The position numbers and the translations under genes were made by a program. A DNA stretch of 64,000 bases from Flaviflexus equikiangi. GTDB taxonomy: Bacteria > Actinomycetota > Actinomycetes > Actinomycetales > Actinomycetaceae. Below are positions 16,453 to 25,920 of this stretch, in pieces; the first letter of the stretch is position 1, and each line of letters begins with the position of its first letter. The DNA lies in assembly GCF_014069875.1 (NCBI RefSeq), contig NZ_CP059676.1, positions 1,798,001 to 1,862,000 of the forward strand, in the 5' to 3' direction. Under the pieces are notes generated by a model. The model was not told the origin of the DNA. It ran no database searches and saw only the letters and a list, made by a program, of their open reading frames with translations.

Positions 16453-16486
16453 CATGGAAGGCGGCACCGGAATGCCGCCTTCCATG
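16453..16486. terminator. Terminator between UPF0182 gene and tRNA-fMet
   Basis: Fourteen-bp perfect stem (16453-16466 with 16473-16486), 6-base loop, directly downstream of the UPF0182 stop and upstream of the tRNA gene. Confidence 0.8.
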
Positions 16487-16492
16487 ATCGGC

Positions 16493-19400
16493 CTAGTTGC
16501 TGCCGTCGAGCTCCTGTTGGGCCGCGACAGCGTCCTCCAGTGCTTGGGTGAGAGCGTCCTGGGCTTCGCCATACGCCGCCCAGTCGCCGTCTGCCATCGC
16601 GGCGGAGGAATCCTCCAGCGCCTGCTGTGCGCGGCTCAGGGCGTTGTCGAGACGATCCTGCGGAGATCCGATGACAGGGGCGGAGGTCGAGTCATCCGTC
16701 GGTTCCTCAGAGGGTTCCTCTGTCGGCTCCTCGGTAGCGTTATCCTTCGCGTCCTCAGCCAGCTCCTCGCGCTCCTCAGCATCGACATCGGAGTCACCGG
16801 CTTCGACACCGGAGTCCCCATCGAAGACCTGGTCGAGTGCCTGGTCGAGAGTCGGCGCGAAGCCGACCTGATCGCCGAACGCGACAAGGACGTACTGCAG
16901 GAGCGGGTAGGACGTGCCCTGCGATGCTTGGACGTAGACGGGCTGCACGTAGAGCAGACCGCCGCCCACGGGCAGCGTCAGCAGGTTGCCGGAGAGCACC
17001 GTCGAGCCGCCCTGACGGAGCAGGTTCAGCTCTGTCGACACTTCGGCATTGGCATTGAACCTGTTCTGGACCTGGCCGGGGCCCGGTACGGTCAGGTCTC
17101 GCGGCAGTTCGAGGAGTCTGAGCTTGCCGTAGTCCTCGTTTCGCTCGCCCGCCACATTGCCGGCATCCGCGTTGACCGCAAGGAAGCCGGTCAGCACGTT
17201 GCGGTCGGTGTTGCCGCCTGGGATGAACGAGGTGGAGAGGGAGAAGGTCGCCTCATCCGTTCCCGGCATCTGCAGCGTCTGGTAGTACGGCGGCTGGGCC
17301 GTTGCGGCCCCACCGTCGCCCGCTGTCGGATCCGGCGGAATGTTCCAGAAGTCGCCGCCCGAGTAGAACGACGCAGCATCCGTCACGTGGTACCGGGTGA
17401 GCAGCTGGCGCTGAACCTTGAAGAGATCCTCCGGGTAGCGGACGTGGCTCATGAGATCGCCTGACATCTCCGACATGTCTGTCAGCTGTCCGGGGAAGAT
17501 CTTGTCCCACGCACTGAGGATCGGATCGTTCTCATCCCAGCGGTAGAGGGTCACGGAGCCGTCGTAGGCGTTGACGACAGCCTTGACCGAGTTCCGGATG
17601 TAGTTCACTTCCTCGGGAATGTAGCCGACGATCTGGCCCGTCGCATTCGTCGTCGTCGTCGCCTCTTCGAGCGACTCGCGTGCCGAATAAGGGTACTGGT
17701 TCGTCGTCGTGTAGCCGTCGATGATCCAGACGAGATCCTTCGTGGTCTCCTCGTCCCCATCCATGTCGACGACAGCCGGGTAGGCCTTCGAGTCGAGAGT
17801 CAGGTAGGGGGCGACCTTCTCCACACGGGTGTGCGGGTCACGGTCGTAGAGGATCTGCGATTCGTCGTTGACGCGGTCCGAGAAGAAGATCTCCTGGTCG
17901 CGGAACTTCGTCGCGTACAGCAGCTTCACCCAGAAATTGTCGATCTTCGGGCCACCATCGCCCGTGAACGTGTTGTTGACCTGGCCGTTGGGAGCATCAT
18001 CGTTCGGGTAGTCCAGCTCCCACGGGTCAACGCCCTCGGGTGCACCGACGATCGAGTACGCAGGTGAGCTCTGGCCGAAGTAGATTCGCGGCTCGTACTC
18101 GCCGAGCTCTCCCGTGGAGGGAATACCCTGCTGGAAGAATGCCGGCCTACCGTCTGCCTGGGCCGTGTTGCCGAACGCGGCCACGACGCCATAGCCGTGT
18201 GTGTACACGGTGTGGTCGTTCACCCACGTGCGCTGGTCGGCGCCGAGACCATCGAGGTTGAGTTCGCGAACGGCAATGACCGTGTCGCGATCTTCGCCAT
18301 CGATCTCGTACTTGTCGACTGCGAGCTGCTGGGCGAAGCCATAGTACTGGCGGTTCTGCTGCAGCTGGTTGAATGTTGGGGACACGATGCTCGGATCGAG
18401 CAGGCGGATCTGCGCCGTGGACTGGGAGTCCTCCCGCAGCTGGCCCGCCGTCGCCTCTGTCTCGGCGTTGTACGTGATCGGGTCGATATCATCGAGTCCG
18501 TACGCCGTGAGCGTCGCATCGATGTTGCGCTGGATAAAGGGCGACTCGAGCTCGACGGCGTTCGGCTGGACCTGGAACTGCTGAACCAGGGCGGGATATG
18601 CGGTGCCGACGACGATCTGTGCGACGAGGGCGACGCCGATACCGGCGGCTGCGAGCCGCACATTGCCCTTGATCGCGACGTAGACGAAGATCGCGGCAAT
18701 GATGACGAAGACGCCCGTCATGATCTCTCGGGCGGGCAGTGACGCCTGAACATCCGTGTAGGAGGCGCCGGAGAAGCGATCGTTCTCGCCGATGAGGAGC
18801 TGGTATCGAGAGAGCCAGAACCATGCGGCCGCCGTCAGGGACGAGATCGCACCGAGGACGGCGAGATGGATGCGGGCCTTCGACGAGAAGTAGAGAGGCT
18901 TCTGGGAGGGATCGATTCCGCCGTACATGTAGTGCATGACGAGGGCGACGATCCACGAGGCCACGAGCAGACGGATGACGAACGAGATGATCATCATGAG
19001 CATCGGCAGCGTGAACACGAAGAAGCCGATGTCGAGGCCGAACTCGGGGTCCGTCTGTCCGAACGGCTCCCGGTTGAGGAACATGAGGATGGTGCGCCAT
19101 TGGGTGCCCACACCCGCCCCGAAGACGAGGCCGAAGACGAGCGGGAGGCCGAAGAAGGCCAGCTTGCGGTAGGTGCGGATGCCATCGCGGTAGGGATCGA
19201 GGTTGCGGTTCTGGATCGCCCCCGGCTCGGGGATACCACCGGACGGGTAGGCGATCCGCATGTTCAGCCAGATCACGGCGGCCAGCAGGAGCACGGCGCC
19301 AGCGCCGACTCCGATCTGGGCACCCCACTGGGTCCAGAACACGCGGACGGCGCCGATCTGTGAGAACCACAGCACCTCGGTCCACACATTAGCGGTCGTA

Positions 19401-19543
19401 ACGAAGAGGAAGAGGAGGACGCCCAGGACGATGACGGTGGGAATGAATGCTCCCCCGCCACCGGCACCTCCCCCGGGCCTCGTCGTCGTTCCAGAATCCC
19501 CGCCCGTGTTCCACGGGCGGTTCGGGAAAGAAGATGTGGTCAC
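16493..19543 (-). CDS. UPF0182 family large membrane protein
   Basis: About 1016 residues. The N-terminal Pro/Gly-rich cytoplasmic leader is followed by about seven transmembrane helices in the first 330 residues. A large soluble domain follows, with family segments such as YWHG-type aromatic patches and SFIPGGNTDRNVLTGFLAVNADAG. The C-terminal tail is long, acidic and repetitive (EEPTEEPSEEP), then helical. Function unknown; the family is conserved in actinobacteria (Rv3193c-like). I prefer the GTG at 19543 because GGAGA lies 8-12 bases upstream; an ATG at 19555 would put that SD inside the gene. Divergent from the PPA1309-like gene. Confidence 0.88.
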   Translation of the reverse strand: MTTSSFPNRPWNTGGDSGTTTRPGGGAGGGGAFIPTVIVLGVLLFLFVTTANVWTEVLWFSQIGAVRVFWTQWGAQIGVGAGAVLLLAAVIWLNMRIAYPSGGIPEPGAIQNRNLDPYRDGIRTYRKLAFFGLPLVFGLVFGAGVGTQWRTILMFLNREPFGQTDPEFGLDIGFFVFTLPMLMMIISFVIRLLVASWIVALVMHYMYGGIDPSQKPLYFSSKARIHLAVLGAISSLTAAAWFWLSRYQLLIGENDRFSGASYTDVQASLPAREIMTGVFVIIAAIFVYVAIKGNVRLAAAGIGVALVAQIVVGTAYPALVQQFQVQPNAVELESPFIQRNIDATLTAYGLDDIDPITYNAETEATAGQLREDSQSTAQIRLLDPSIVSPTFNQLQQNRQYYGFAQQLAVDKYEIDGEDRDTVIAVRELNLDGLGADQRTWVNDHTVYTHGYGVVAAFGNTAQADGRPAFFQQGIPSTGELGEYEPRIYFGQSSPAYSIVGAPEGVDPWELDYPNDDAPNGQVNNTFTGDGGPKIDNFWVKLLYATKFRDQEIFFSDRVNDESQILYDRDPHTRVEKVAPYLTLDSKAYPAVVDMDGDEETTKDLVWIIDGYTTTNQYPYSARESLEEATTTTNATGQIVGYIPEEVNYIRNSVKAVVNAYDGSVTLYRWDENDPILSAWDKIFPGQLTDMSEMSGDLMSHVRYPEDLFKVQRQLLTRYHVTDAASFYSGGDFWNIPPDPTAGDGGAATAQPPYYQTLQMPGTDEATFSLSTSFIPGGNTDRNVLTGFLAVNADAGNVAGERNEDYGKLRLLELPRDLTVPGPGQVQNRFNANAEVSTELNLLRQGGSTVLSGNLLTLPVGGGLLYVQPVYVQASQGTSYPLLQYVLVAFGDQVGFAPTLDQALDQVFDGDSGVEAGDSDVDAEEREELAEDAKDNATEEPTEEPSEEPTDDSTSAPVIGSPQDRLDNALSRAQQALEDSSAAMADGDWAAYGEAQDALTQALEDAVAAQQELDGSN

Positions 19544-19644
19544 AGGATTCTCCATGGTAAGGAAGATTTACTCCCCTACCGTATCGCACCTATCTGGGAG
19601 CCTCCCAGCCCTTTCGATAACTTTCATGTGACACCATGGTCCCC

Positions 19645-20187
19645 ATGGATATTGACCCCAGGATGGCCGCTCTGAAAGATGCGGTGACGGAGATCGAGAA
19701 GTTCGTCGCGACTGACGGATGGGACGCTCCGATCAGAATCTTTGCAATCGTGCGGGCTCTGCCCGCCCTGGAGACCGCCCCCGAACTCGCAGACGAACTG
19801 CCCGTCGACGTCGCCGTCAACGCGATCACCGACCCGAATACGCTCTTCTCCGTCGAGCAGGAGGGTTTGCCACAGGCGAACACGCTCGAGGAGCTTCTCG
19901 CCCAACTCGCGTGGCCCGAGGGCGTCGATGGCGCCGCGATCGTCGCGGAACGGATCATCGTGCCGCCCTCCGCGGAGAAGGATCTGCCCAAGGATCCGCA
20001 GCGCGCCCTTGTCGCCCTGAGCGAACATCCGGAGCGTGAAGACGTGCGCATGGCCGTGGGGTATATGAGGGAGGGGCAGAGCTGGTGCTGTGTCCGTACC
20101 CGATCCCACGACGCGGACGACATGGTGGTCGGCAGCCCGGATGCTGTCCCCGGCCTCGTCGCAGCCCTGAAGGCGACGTTCGACTGA
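19645..20187 (+). CDS. PPA1309-family conserved hypothetical protein
   Basis: 180-residue soluble protein (MDIDPRMAALKDAVTEIEKFV at the start) that matches the actinobacterial family usually named after PPA1309. It has no membrane helix or catalytic motif that I recognise; it is rich in Ala/Glu/Asp with a central PPSAEKDLPKDP loop. In related genomes it lies between the UPF0182 gene and the PDZ/S16 protease, as here. An ATG at 19636 is an alternative start; neither has a strong SD. Convergent with the protease gene, 21 bases apart. Confidence 0.75.
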   Translation: MDIDPRMAALKDAVTEIEKFVATDGWDAPIRIFAIVRALPALETAPELADELPVDVAVNAITDPNTLFSVEQEGLPQANTLEELLAQLAWPEGVDGAAIVAERIIVPPSAEKDLPKDPQRALVALSEHPEREDVRMAVGYMREGQSWCCVRTRSHDADDMVVGSPDAVPGLVAALKATFD

Positions 20188-20208
20188 TCAGGCCCTGCGG
20201 TCGGCCTG

Positions 20209-21315
20209 CTACCCGCACGTGGGCAGGTCGGCCGTGTCCCCTGCCTTGATCGCGTCCAAGGCGGCAAGCGAATCATCGAGAGTATCGACAGCAATGATCT
20301 GCAGGCCCTCGACCTCGTTGCCGATCACCTCGTCGCAGTTCTCGACCGGTGCGAGGAAGTAGTCGGCTCCCGCGTTGCGGGCACCGACGAGCTTGTGTTC
20401 GATGCCGCCGATAGGGCCGATATCGCCATCCGATGAGACGGTGCCGGTGCCTGCGATCGTGTTGTCTCCCCCGATCGAGCCCTCCGTCAGCTGGTCGTAG
20501 ATCTCGAGGGCGAACATCTGACCGGCACTGGGGCCGCCAATGTTCTCGAGGGCAATCTCCGCACCTGGCGCGTCGGCCGCAGGTTCGGAGATGACGGAGA
20601 TGCCGAGAAGAGAGCTCCCGTCTTCCGCCGGGATCGTTGCGAACGTCGCGTCGACGGCCGCACCATCCCTGTTCACGGTCAGCGTCAGGTCGGTGCCTGC
20701 CGGTATGCCGGCAAGGTATTCGCGGAGCTCGGGGAACGTCCGAGGCTCGAACGGATCCTCTCCCGCCTCGCGGAGAGCGACGATCTCGTCATCTGCCCGC
20801 AGCGGACCATCCGCGTCTGAGCCTTCCGCGAACCCGACCACGGTCAGGGTGACCGGGATGTCGATTCCTGCCGCGCCGTAGCCTGCCAGCACCGCATCGA
20901 CCTGAGACGCCGCCATCATCGCAGCGCTGGAGGAGCGGACCTCCTCCGTCGTGACGGCAGAGTCGTAGAGGGCCCTGATGGGGATGAGATTCTTGTTGTT
21001 GTCGAGGAAGGCCTGGACGGCCGCCGCTCCCAGAACAGATTCCTCAGGATTGCCGAATGTTGACACGGTCGTCAGCAGCAGGTCCGTCTCGCTGGGGAAT
21101 GTCGGAGCATCCGTGTTGGTGAGCTCGATGACGGGCGCACCGTCGAGCTCCGTGACCGAGAGCGCAGGCCCCGGCTTCTGGTAGAGGTACGTGGTGGGCA
21201 TGAACGTCTGCCAGAGCATGAGCGCACCGAAAGCGATGGCGACGACACCGGCCAGCAGTACTCGGGGCGGGGTGGGCACAAGATCTTCGCGGCTTCTCAC
21301 TGCACCATCATGCAC
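20209..21315 (-). CDS. PDZ-domain, Lon-like S16 membrane protease (YlbL-like)
   Basis: 368 residues. One N-terminal membrane anchor (LLAGVVAIAFGALMLWQTF) is followed by an extracytoplasmic PDZ domain (DADGPLRADDEIVAL) and a Lon-type proteolytic domain with the Ser of GGPSAGQMFALEI and the Lys of GIEHKLVGARNAGA, the S16 Ser/Lys dyad. Such proteins are thought to degrade or process exported substrates (Rv3194c/YlbL type). The GTG at 21315 has AGGA six bases upstream; the longer frame to 21435 lacks support and would overlap the divergent gene's promoter. Divergent from the DUF2342 gene. Confidence 0.88.
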   Translation of the reverse strand: MHDGAVRSREDLVPTPPRVLLAGVVAIAFGALMLWQTFMPTTYLYQKPGPALSVTELDGAPVIELTNTDAPTFPSETDLLLTTVSTFGNPEESVLGAAAVQAFLDNNKNLIPIRALYDSAVTTEEVRSSSAAMMAASQVDAVLAGYGAAGIDIPVTLTVVGFAEGSDADGPLRADDEIVALREAGEDPFEPRTFPELREYLAGIPAGTDLTLTVNRDGAAVDATFATIPAEDGSSLLGISVISEPAADAPGAEIALENIGGPSAGQMFALEIYDQLTEGSIGGDNTIAGTGTVSSDGDIGPIGGIEHKLVGARNAGADYFLAPVENCDEVIGNEVEGLQIIAVDTLDDSLAALDAIKAGDTADLPTCG

Positions 21316-21422
21316 CGAGTTCCTGGAAAAACCACAGGAGGAAGTTTCGCCTACAGCTGGCACACTGGCCGTCGCACATGCCGCTCCATTAGCCTGGAGG
21401 TCAGCCGACCGAGGAGTGAATC

Positions 21423-22808
21423 GTGAACGAACCAAATCCGCGAGACGATCAGTGGAAAGACATGTTGCGTGCCGTGCTCGGTGAGGCTGCCGACGAGGTG
21501 ATCGCCTCGATGGAGGCGCAGGGCTTCGATCCGTCCGCCCTGGCCCGCATGAGCCCCTCCGGGCCCGACATGTCCGTGCTCATGAACCAGCTCCGCACCA
21601 TGATGTCCGGCGGCCCCGGAGGTCCCGTCAACTGGCAGATCGCTGAGCAGGTCGCACGCCAGACACTCACCCAGGAGGGCGTCGACACGCTCACGAACGA
21701 GGACGTCGCGGGGGCGAAGTCGAATCTTGAGCTGGCCAGCCTCTGGCTGAACCTGGCCACCTCCTTCGATGCATCTCGCGGCCCTGCCCAGGCCTGGACT
21801 CGCCTCGACTGGCTCGCACACGCGCAGTCGACGTTCCGCCGCATGGTCGAACCTGTCGCGAAGAACCTCACGGCCGCGTTCACGCGCGCCATGGAGGAGC
21901 AGATGGAGCAGATGCCGGAGGAGATGAAGGCCATGGTGGGCGGGCAGGCATCCACCTTCATGGAACAGATGATGTCGACGATGACGGGGATGCAGTTCGG
22001 CGCGGCCTTCGCACAGCTCGCGAAGCAGTCCTTCGGTTCGACCGATACCGGCTTGCCGTTCGTGGAAGGCCAGACCACCGCTCTCGTCCCGGCCAACATT
22101 GCCGACTTCGCGGAGGATCTCGAAATCCCGGTGGATGAAGTCTTCCTCTATGTCGCCGTCAGGGAGCAGGCACATGCGAGGCTCTTCGCATCCTCCGCCT
22201 GGCTGCGCGCCTACCTCCTCGACACGATCGAGGCGTGGGCTCGAGACATCACGATCGACATGACAGCGGTGGAGGAACAGATCCGCGGCATCGACATGTC
22301 GCAGGGCATGCCCGAGATCGACCTGACGGACGTCTTCACTCCCGTTCCGACGGAGGCCCAGCAGGCTGTCCTCACCCAGCTCGAGACGATCCTCGCGCTG
22401 ATCGAGGGCTGGGTGTGCGAGGTGACGGATCTCGCCACCGTCGGGCACCTCCCCCATGCCGCCGCGCTCCGGGAGATGTTCACCCGGCGACGCGCCACGG
22501 GCGGTCCCGCAGAGATGACGTTCGGGAACCTTGTCGGCCTCGAACTGCGACCCAGGAAGCTGCGCGAGGCGGCCTCGTTCTGGAAGGCTGCCCTCGAGAA
22601 GGGCGACCAGGATTCGCGCGATTACCTGTGGTCCCACCCCGATCTCCTGCCGGATTCCGAGGATCTCGACGATCCGGAGGCGTTCTTCTCCTCCGACGAG
22701 TCAGATCTGTCGACCGAGATCGATGACCTGCTGGCCGATATCTTCGCGGAGGAGGACGCCGGTCACGATCCATCCGGCCCCGAGGAGCCCCTCCCACCGA
22801 CGAGATAA
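21423..22808 (+). CDS. DUF2342 zinc-metallopeptidase-like protein
   Basis: 461 residues, GTG start with GGAG upstream. The family signature region VREQAHARLFASSAWLRA contains the E..H pattern of the putative zinc site, with a second conserved stretch IEGWVCEVTD. The N-terminus is Met/Gly-rich (SPSGPDMSVLMNQLRTMMSGGPGG) and the C-terminus has an acidic tail. The family is annotated as zinc-dependent metalloprotease-like (F420-associated type), but activity is unproven. Position beside the PDZ/S16 protease and ThiF-like gene is conserved in actinobacteria (Rv3195). Confidence 0.82.
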   Translation: MNEPNPRDDQWKDMLRAVLGEAADEVIASMEAQGFDPSALARMSPSGPDMSVLMNQLRTMMSGGPGGPVNWQIAEQVARQTLTQEGVDTLTNEDVAGAKSNLELASLWLNLATSFDASRGPAQAWTRLDWLAHAQSTFRRMVEPVAKNLTAAFTRAMEEQMEQMPEEMKAMVGGQASTFMEQMMSTMTGMQFGAAFAQLAKQSFGSTDTGLPFVEGQTTALVPANIADFAEDLEIPVDEVFLYVAVREQAHARLFASSAWLRAYLLDTIEAWARDITIDMTAVEEQIRGIDMSQGMPEIDLTDVFTPVPTEAQQAVLTQLETILALIEGWVCEVTDLATVGHLPHAAALREMFTRRRATGGPAEMTFGNLVGLELRPRKLREAASFWKAALEKGDQDSRDYLWSHPDLLPDSEDLDDPEAFFSSDESDLSTEIDDLLADIFAEEDAGHDPSGPEEPLPPTR

Positions 22809-22818
22809 CAGCGCGTCC

Positions 22819-22861
22819 CCACCCTCTCACCTGTGGATAACGGGCGGGAGGGTGGTTTTTT
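22819..22861 (+). terminator. Intrinsic terminator after DUF2342 gene
   Basis: Eight-bp stem ccaccctc/gagggtgg (22819-22826 with 22848-22855) followed by six T residues (22856-22861). Confidence 0.85.
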
Positions 22862-22878
22862 GTCTCTACTCTCGTGCC

Positions 22879-23823
22879 ATGCAGATACCTGACGGACTGG
22901 GACTCTACTGGCGCGACAGCGACTGTGTGCAGATCGGCCTGCACCCCGATCGCCGCGCCATCATCGACGGCCTCTACCCGCGCGAAGTGCCGCTCCTCAA
23001 CCTGCTTCGCAATCCCTGCACCGCCGCCGATGTCGATGTCTGGGCGAAGTCTCATCAGGTTGATCGTGATCGTGCGAGGAAGATCTGGGAGACCGTGTCA
23101 GCGACGGGTCTCGCCCGTGAGGCGACCATGCCTGGACGGATGGCACGAGACGAGTATGCGGCTGCGGCACGTGCGGGAGCCGTCGATCCCGAGGCGGCGC
23201 GGAGCACTGCCGTCACCATTGAGGGCGCGGGCCTTATCGGCAGTCTCCTTGCCATCGTGCTCGACCTGTACGGCTTCGGCGCTGTCGCCGTGAACGACCC
23301 TCATCCCGTCTCCGAGTCCGGCGCTCGATGGCTTGGCCTGGCATCGTTCGGGCAACCCGTCGAGGCGGCCGTGCGCCCACGGCTGCGGCCGGGCGATCCG
23401 ATCAACCGGCGGATCGTCGTCTCGGTGAGTTCGCGGGTATACCCGCTGCACATTGCCCGCGTCTGCCTCGCGGACGACATCCCCTATCTTCCCATCGTCG
23501 TCGCGGAGTCAGACATCCAGATCGGCCCGTTCGTCACGGGCTCGCCCTGTCTTGAATGCGTCGAATCGGAACGGACCCGGCAGGATTCAGCGTGGCCGCT
23601 CCTGTCGGCTCAGGCCGGCAGACTCCCCATGCTCGAGCCCGATACCGCGAGCGCATTCCTCGCCTGCGGGTTCGCGGCTGCCGAGCTGCTCCAGTTCGTC
23701 ACGGACGAAGGCTACGAGCCCCGCTTGTCCTCCGCGATCATGCACATCCCACCCCCACCATCGTGGCCCACGCTTGAGACTGTTGAGAGGGCTGCCGATT
23801 GCGGGTGCGTGTTCGGTTCGTAG
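22879..23823 (+). CDS. ThiF/cyclodehydratase-like protein
   Basis: 314 residues from ATG 22879. The N-terminal part resembles the RiPP-recognition/cyclodehydratase leader-binding fold (GLYWRDSDCVQIGLHPDRRAII). A Rossmann-type E1-like half follows (VTIEGAGLIGSLLAIVLDLYGFGAVAVND) with the CLECVESERTRQD motif and a terminal CGCVFGS cysteine pair; these cysteines could bind zinc. The ATP-binding residues of true E1 enzymes are not obvious, so it may be non-catalytic. No precursor peptide or dehydrogenase gene is nearby, and conserved linkage to uvrD2 argues against a RiPP cluster. No SD; the start follows a terminator closely, so it may be leaderless. Confidence 0.75.
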   Translation: MQIPDGLGLYWRDSDCVQIGLHPDRRAIIDGLYPREVPLLNLLRNPCTAADVDVWAKSHQVDRDRARKIWETVSATGLAREATMPGRMARDEYAAAARAGAVDPEAARSTAVTIEGAGLIGSLLAIVLDLYGFGAVAVNDPHPVSESGARWLGLASFGQPVEAAVRPRLRPGDPINRRIVVSVSSRVYPLHIARVCLADDIPYLPIVVAESDIQIGPFVTGSPCLECVESERTRQDSAWPLLSAQAGRLPMLEPDTASAFLACGFAAAELLQFVTDEGYEPRLSSAIMHIPPPPSWPTLETVERAADCGCVFGS

Positions 23824-23830
23824 CGGACAG

Positions 23831-25825
23831 TCAGCGGTGCCCGTCGACCACGTGCAGGATCGCGGAACCATACTGGTCGAGTTTCGTCATTCCGATACCC
23901 TTGACGCGGCCCAGCTCCTGGATCGTTGCAGGCTTCGATGACGCGATCGACATGAGAACCGTATCGACGAGGATCATGTAGGGAGGCTTGCGCTCGTCGG
24001 ACGCCTGGACGGTGCGCCAGGCCTTGAGGTCGTTGAGGAGCGCAACATCGTCGGGATGGTTGAGTTCGAACTCGGTCGCCATCTCCTTCGAACGCCTCCG
24101 GTTTCGGGTGGCGCGGGAGACGTTCTCCGTCTCGGGCCATATCCCGTCCAGGAAGCGGGTCCTCTTCCGGTTGCCGCGCCCAGAGGCCGCTCGCGCGCGG
24201 GCGTAGGAGATATGCAGGTGCTCCCTCGCGCGGGTGACACCCACGTAGAGGAGCCTGCGCTCCTCGTCGACCGCCGCGGGGGTCTCTGCGAAGGAGATCG
24301 GCATGAGCCCCTCGCTCATCCCCGCCAGGAACACCGCGTCCCACTCGAGGCCCTTCGCGGCATGAAGGGTTGAGATCGTGACGCCTTCGATTGTGGGAGC
24401 GTTCTGGGTGGCCGCTCGTTCTTCCAGTTCTGCCACGAAACCGGCAAGGTCTGCGCCGCGTGCCCTATCGATATCGTCGGCAAGGGTGACGAGCGCGTTG
24501 AGCGCCTCCCAGCGTTCGCGCTGAGCCCCTGCCGCCTTCGGCGCGTCCCTCGACCAACCGAGCTTGCCGACGACTTCACGCACCGTGTCCGGCATGGTCG
24601 CGTCGACGCCGCTGCGCGCGAACGACCTCATCATCACCATGGCTTCGCGCACCTCCCGCCGGGAGAAGTAGCGTTCCCCGCCGCGAATGGTGAAACCGAT
24701 ACCGGCGGCTGAGAGGGCGGATTCGATGGCCTGGCTCTGTGCATTGGTGCGGACAAGGATGGCGATCTCTGACAGGAGTACGTCTCGTTCGCGCAGGGCA
24801 ACGATTCGCTTGGCTATGTCTTTCGCCTCAGCATCATCGTCCTCGTAGTCCTGGTAGCTGATGCTCGGGCCGGAGGGTCGCTGGGCGACGAGCTTGACGG
24901 ATCCTGCGAGCCTGCCTGGTGCAATGATCTTGTTGGCCACGTCGACCACTTGGGGAGTGGAGCGGTAATCGCGGACGAGCTCGATCTCGGCCGCGTCCTT
25001 GAACCGGGCCCGGAAGTCTCGCAGATAGGCGGGGGTTGCGCCCGTGAAGGAATAGATGGTCTGGGAGACGTCACCGACGACGCACAGGTCTCGCCTGTCC
25101 CCGAGCCAGTGGTCGAGGACTCTCTGCTGGAGGGGAGACACGTCCTGGTATTCGTCGACGACGAAGTGGCGGTACTGGTGGCGGATCTGCCGGGCGATAT
25201 CGTCCCGTTCTGCCATGATGCCGATGAGGATGAGGAGGATGTCTTCGAAGTCGATGACACCGCGAGCCGATTTCGCTTCCTCATAGGCGGAGATAAGCCT
25301 CTCGATCCGTTCGTGGGTGAGACCGGCCACCGCTTCCCTGCCGGTTGCCTGCGCCTTCTCCGCATAGTGTTCGGGGCCAGCAAGGGAAACCTTCGACCAT
25401 TCGATCTCAGCCGCCAGGTCCCTGATCGTCGTCCGGTCGACACTGATGCCGAGATTCCCCGCCGCCTGGGCGACTAGGCCGGCCTTGTGCTCCTGCAGCT
25501 GTGGCATGGGCCCGCCTACCGCATGGGGCCAGAAGTAGGACAGTTGGCGCAGGGCGGCTGCGTGGAAGGTTTGGGCTTGGACGCCGTGCGCCCCGAGGTC
25601 GCGCAGCCTGCTTCTCATCTCCCCCGCGGCTCTGGCCGTGAAGGTGACGGCAAGGACGCTGGTCGGCTCGTAGGCGCCGACGAGCACGCCGTGCGCGATC
25701 CGATAGGTGATGGCGCGGGTCTTGCCGGTGCCGGCACCGGCCCTGACGACGACGGGCCCCCGCAGGTGTTCGGCGACTCGCCTCTGGTCAGGGTCGAGCG
25801 CTGACAGCAGTTCTTCTACATCCAT
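23831..25825 (-). CDS. uvrD2: ATP-dependent DNA helicase UvrD2
   Basis: 664-residue SF1A helicase. Walker A is GAGTGKTRAIT near residue 30, and motif II is VDEYQDVS; GDVSQTIYSFTGA and VSTLHAAKGLEWD-type motifs (here ISTLHAAKGLEWDAVFLAG) follow, then LLYVGVTRARE. The C-terminus carries an HRDC domain (PPYMILVDTVLMSIASSKPATIQELGRVKGIG), the UvrD2 hallmark. The tetracysteine element of mycobacterial UvrD2 is not visible. ATG 25825 has an ideal GAGGAGG site; the frame open to 26149 is spurious. It ends 7 bases from the convergent ThiF-like gene and follows nudC. Confidence 0.93.
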   Translation of the reverse strand: MDVEELLSALDPDQRRVAEHLRGPVVVRAGAGTGKTRAITYRIAHGVLVGAYEPTSVLAVTFTARAAGEMRSRLRDLGAHGVQAQTFHAAALRQLSYFWPHAVGGPMPQLQEHKAGLVAQAAGNLGISVDRTTIRDLAAEIEWSKVSLAGPEHYAEKAQATGREAVAGLTHERIERLISAYEEAKSARGVIDFEDILLILIGIMAERDDIARQIRHQYRHFVVDEYQDVSPLQQRVLDHWLGDRRDLCVVGDVSQTIYSFTGATPAYLRDFRARFKDAAEIELVRDYRSTPQVVDVANKIIAPGRLAGSVKLVAQRPSGPSISYQDYEDDDAEAKDIAKRIVALRERDVLLSEIAILVRTNAQSQAIESALSAAGIGFTIRGGERYFSRREVREAMVMMRSFARSGVDATMPDTVREVVGKLGWSRDAPKAAGAQRERWEALNALVTLADDIDRARGADLAGFVAELEERAATQNAPTIEGVTISTLHAAKGLEWDAVFLAGMSEGLMPISFAETPAAVDEERRLLYVGVTRAREHLHISYARARAASGRGNRKRTRFLDGIWPETENVSRATRNRRRSKEMATEFELNHPDDVALLNDLKAWRTVQASDERKPPYMILVDTVLMSIASSKPATIQELGRVKGIGMTKLDQYGSAILHVVDGHR

Positions 25826-25920
25826 GTTTCCTCCTCGCCCAGTCTGACACGATCCTCTGGCACACCTCTGCCGTGCTCGATCGATTCGGAGCAGACGGCG
25901 GCACTCCCCGAGCCGGGTAC

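Noticed and set aside
22879-23823. RiPP (thiazole/oxazole) biosynthetic cluster from the cyclodehydratase-like protein
   Set aside because: No precursor peptide, dehydrogenase, YcaO or transporter genes adjoin; the gene is part of a conserved housekeeping order next to uvrD2.
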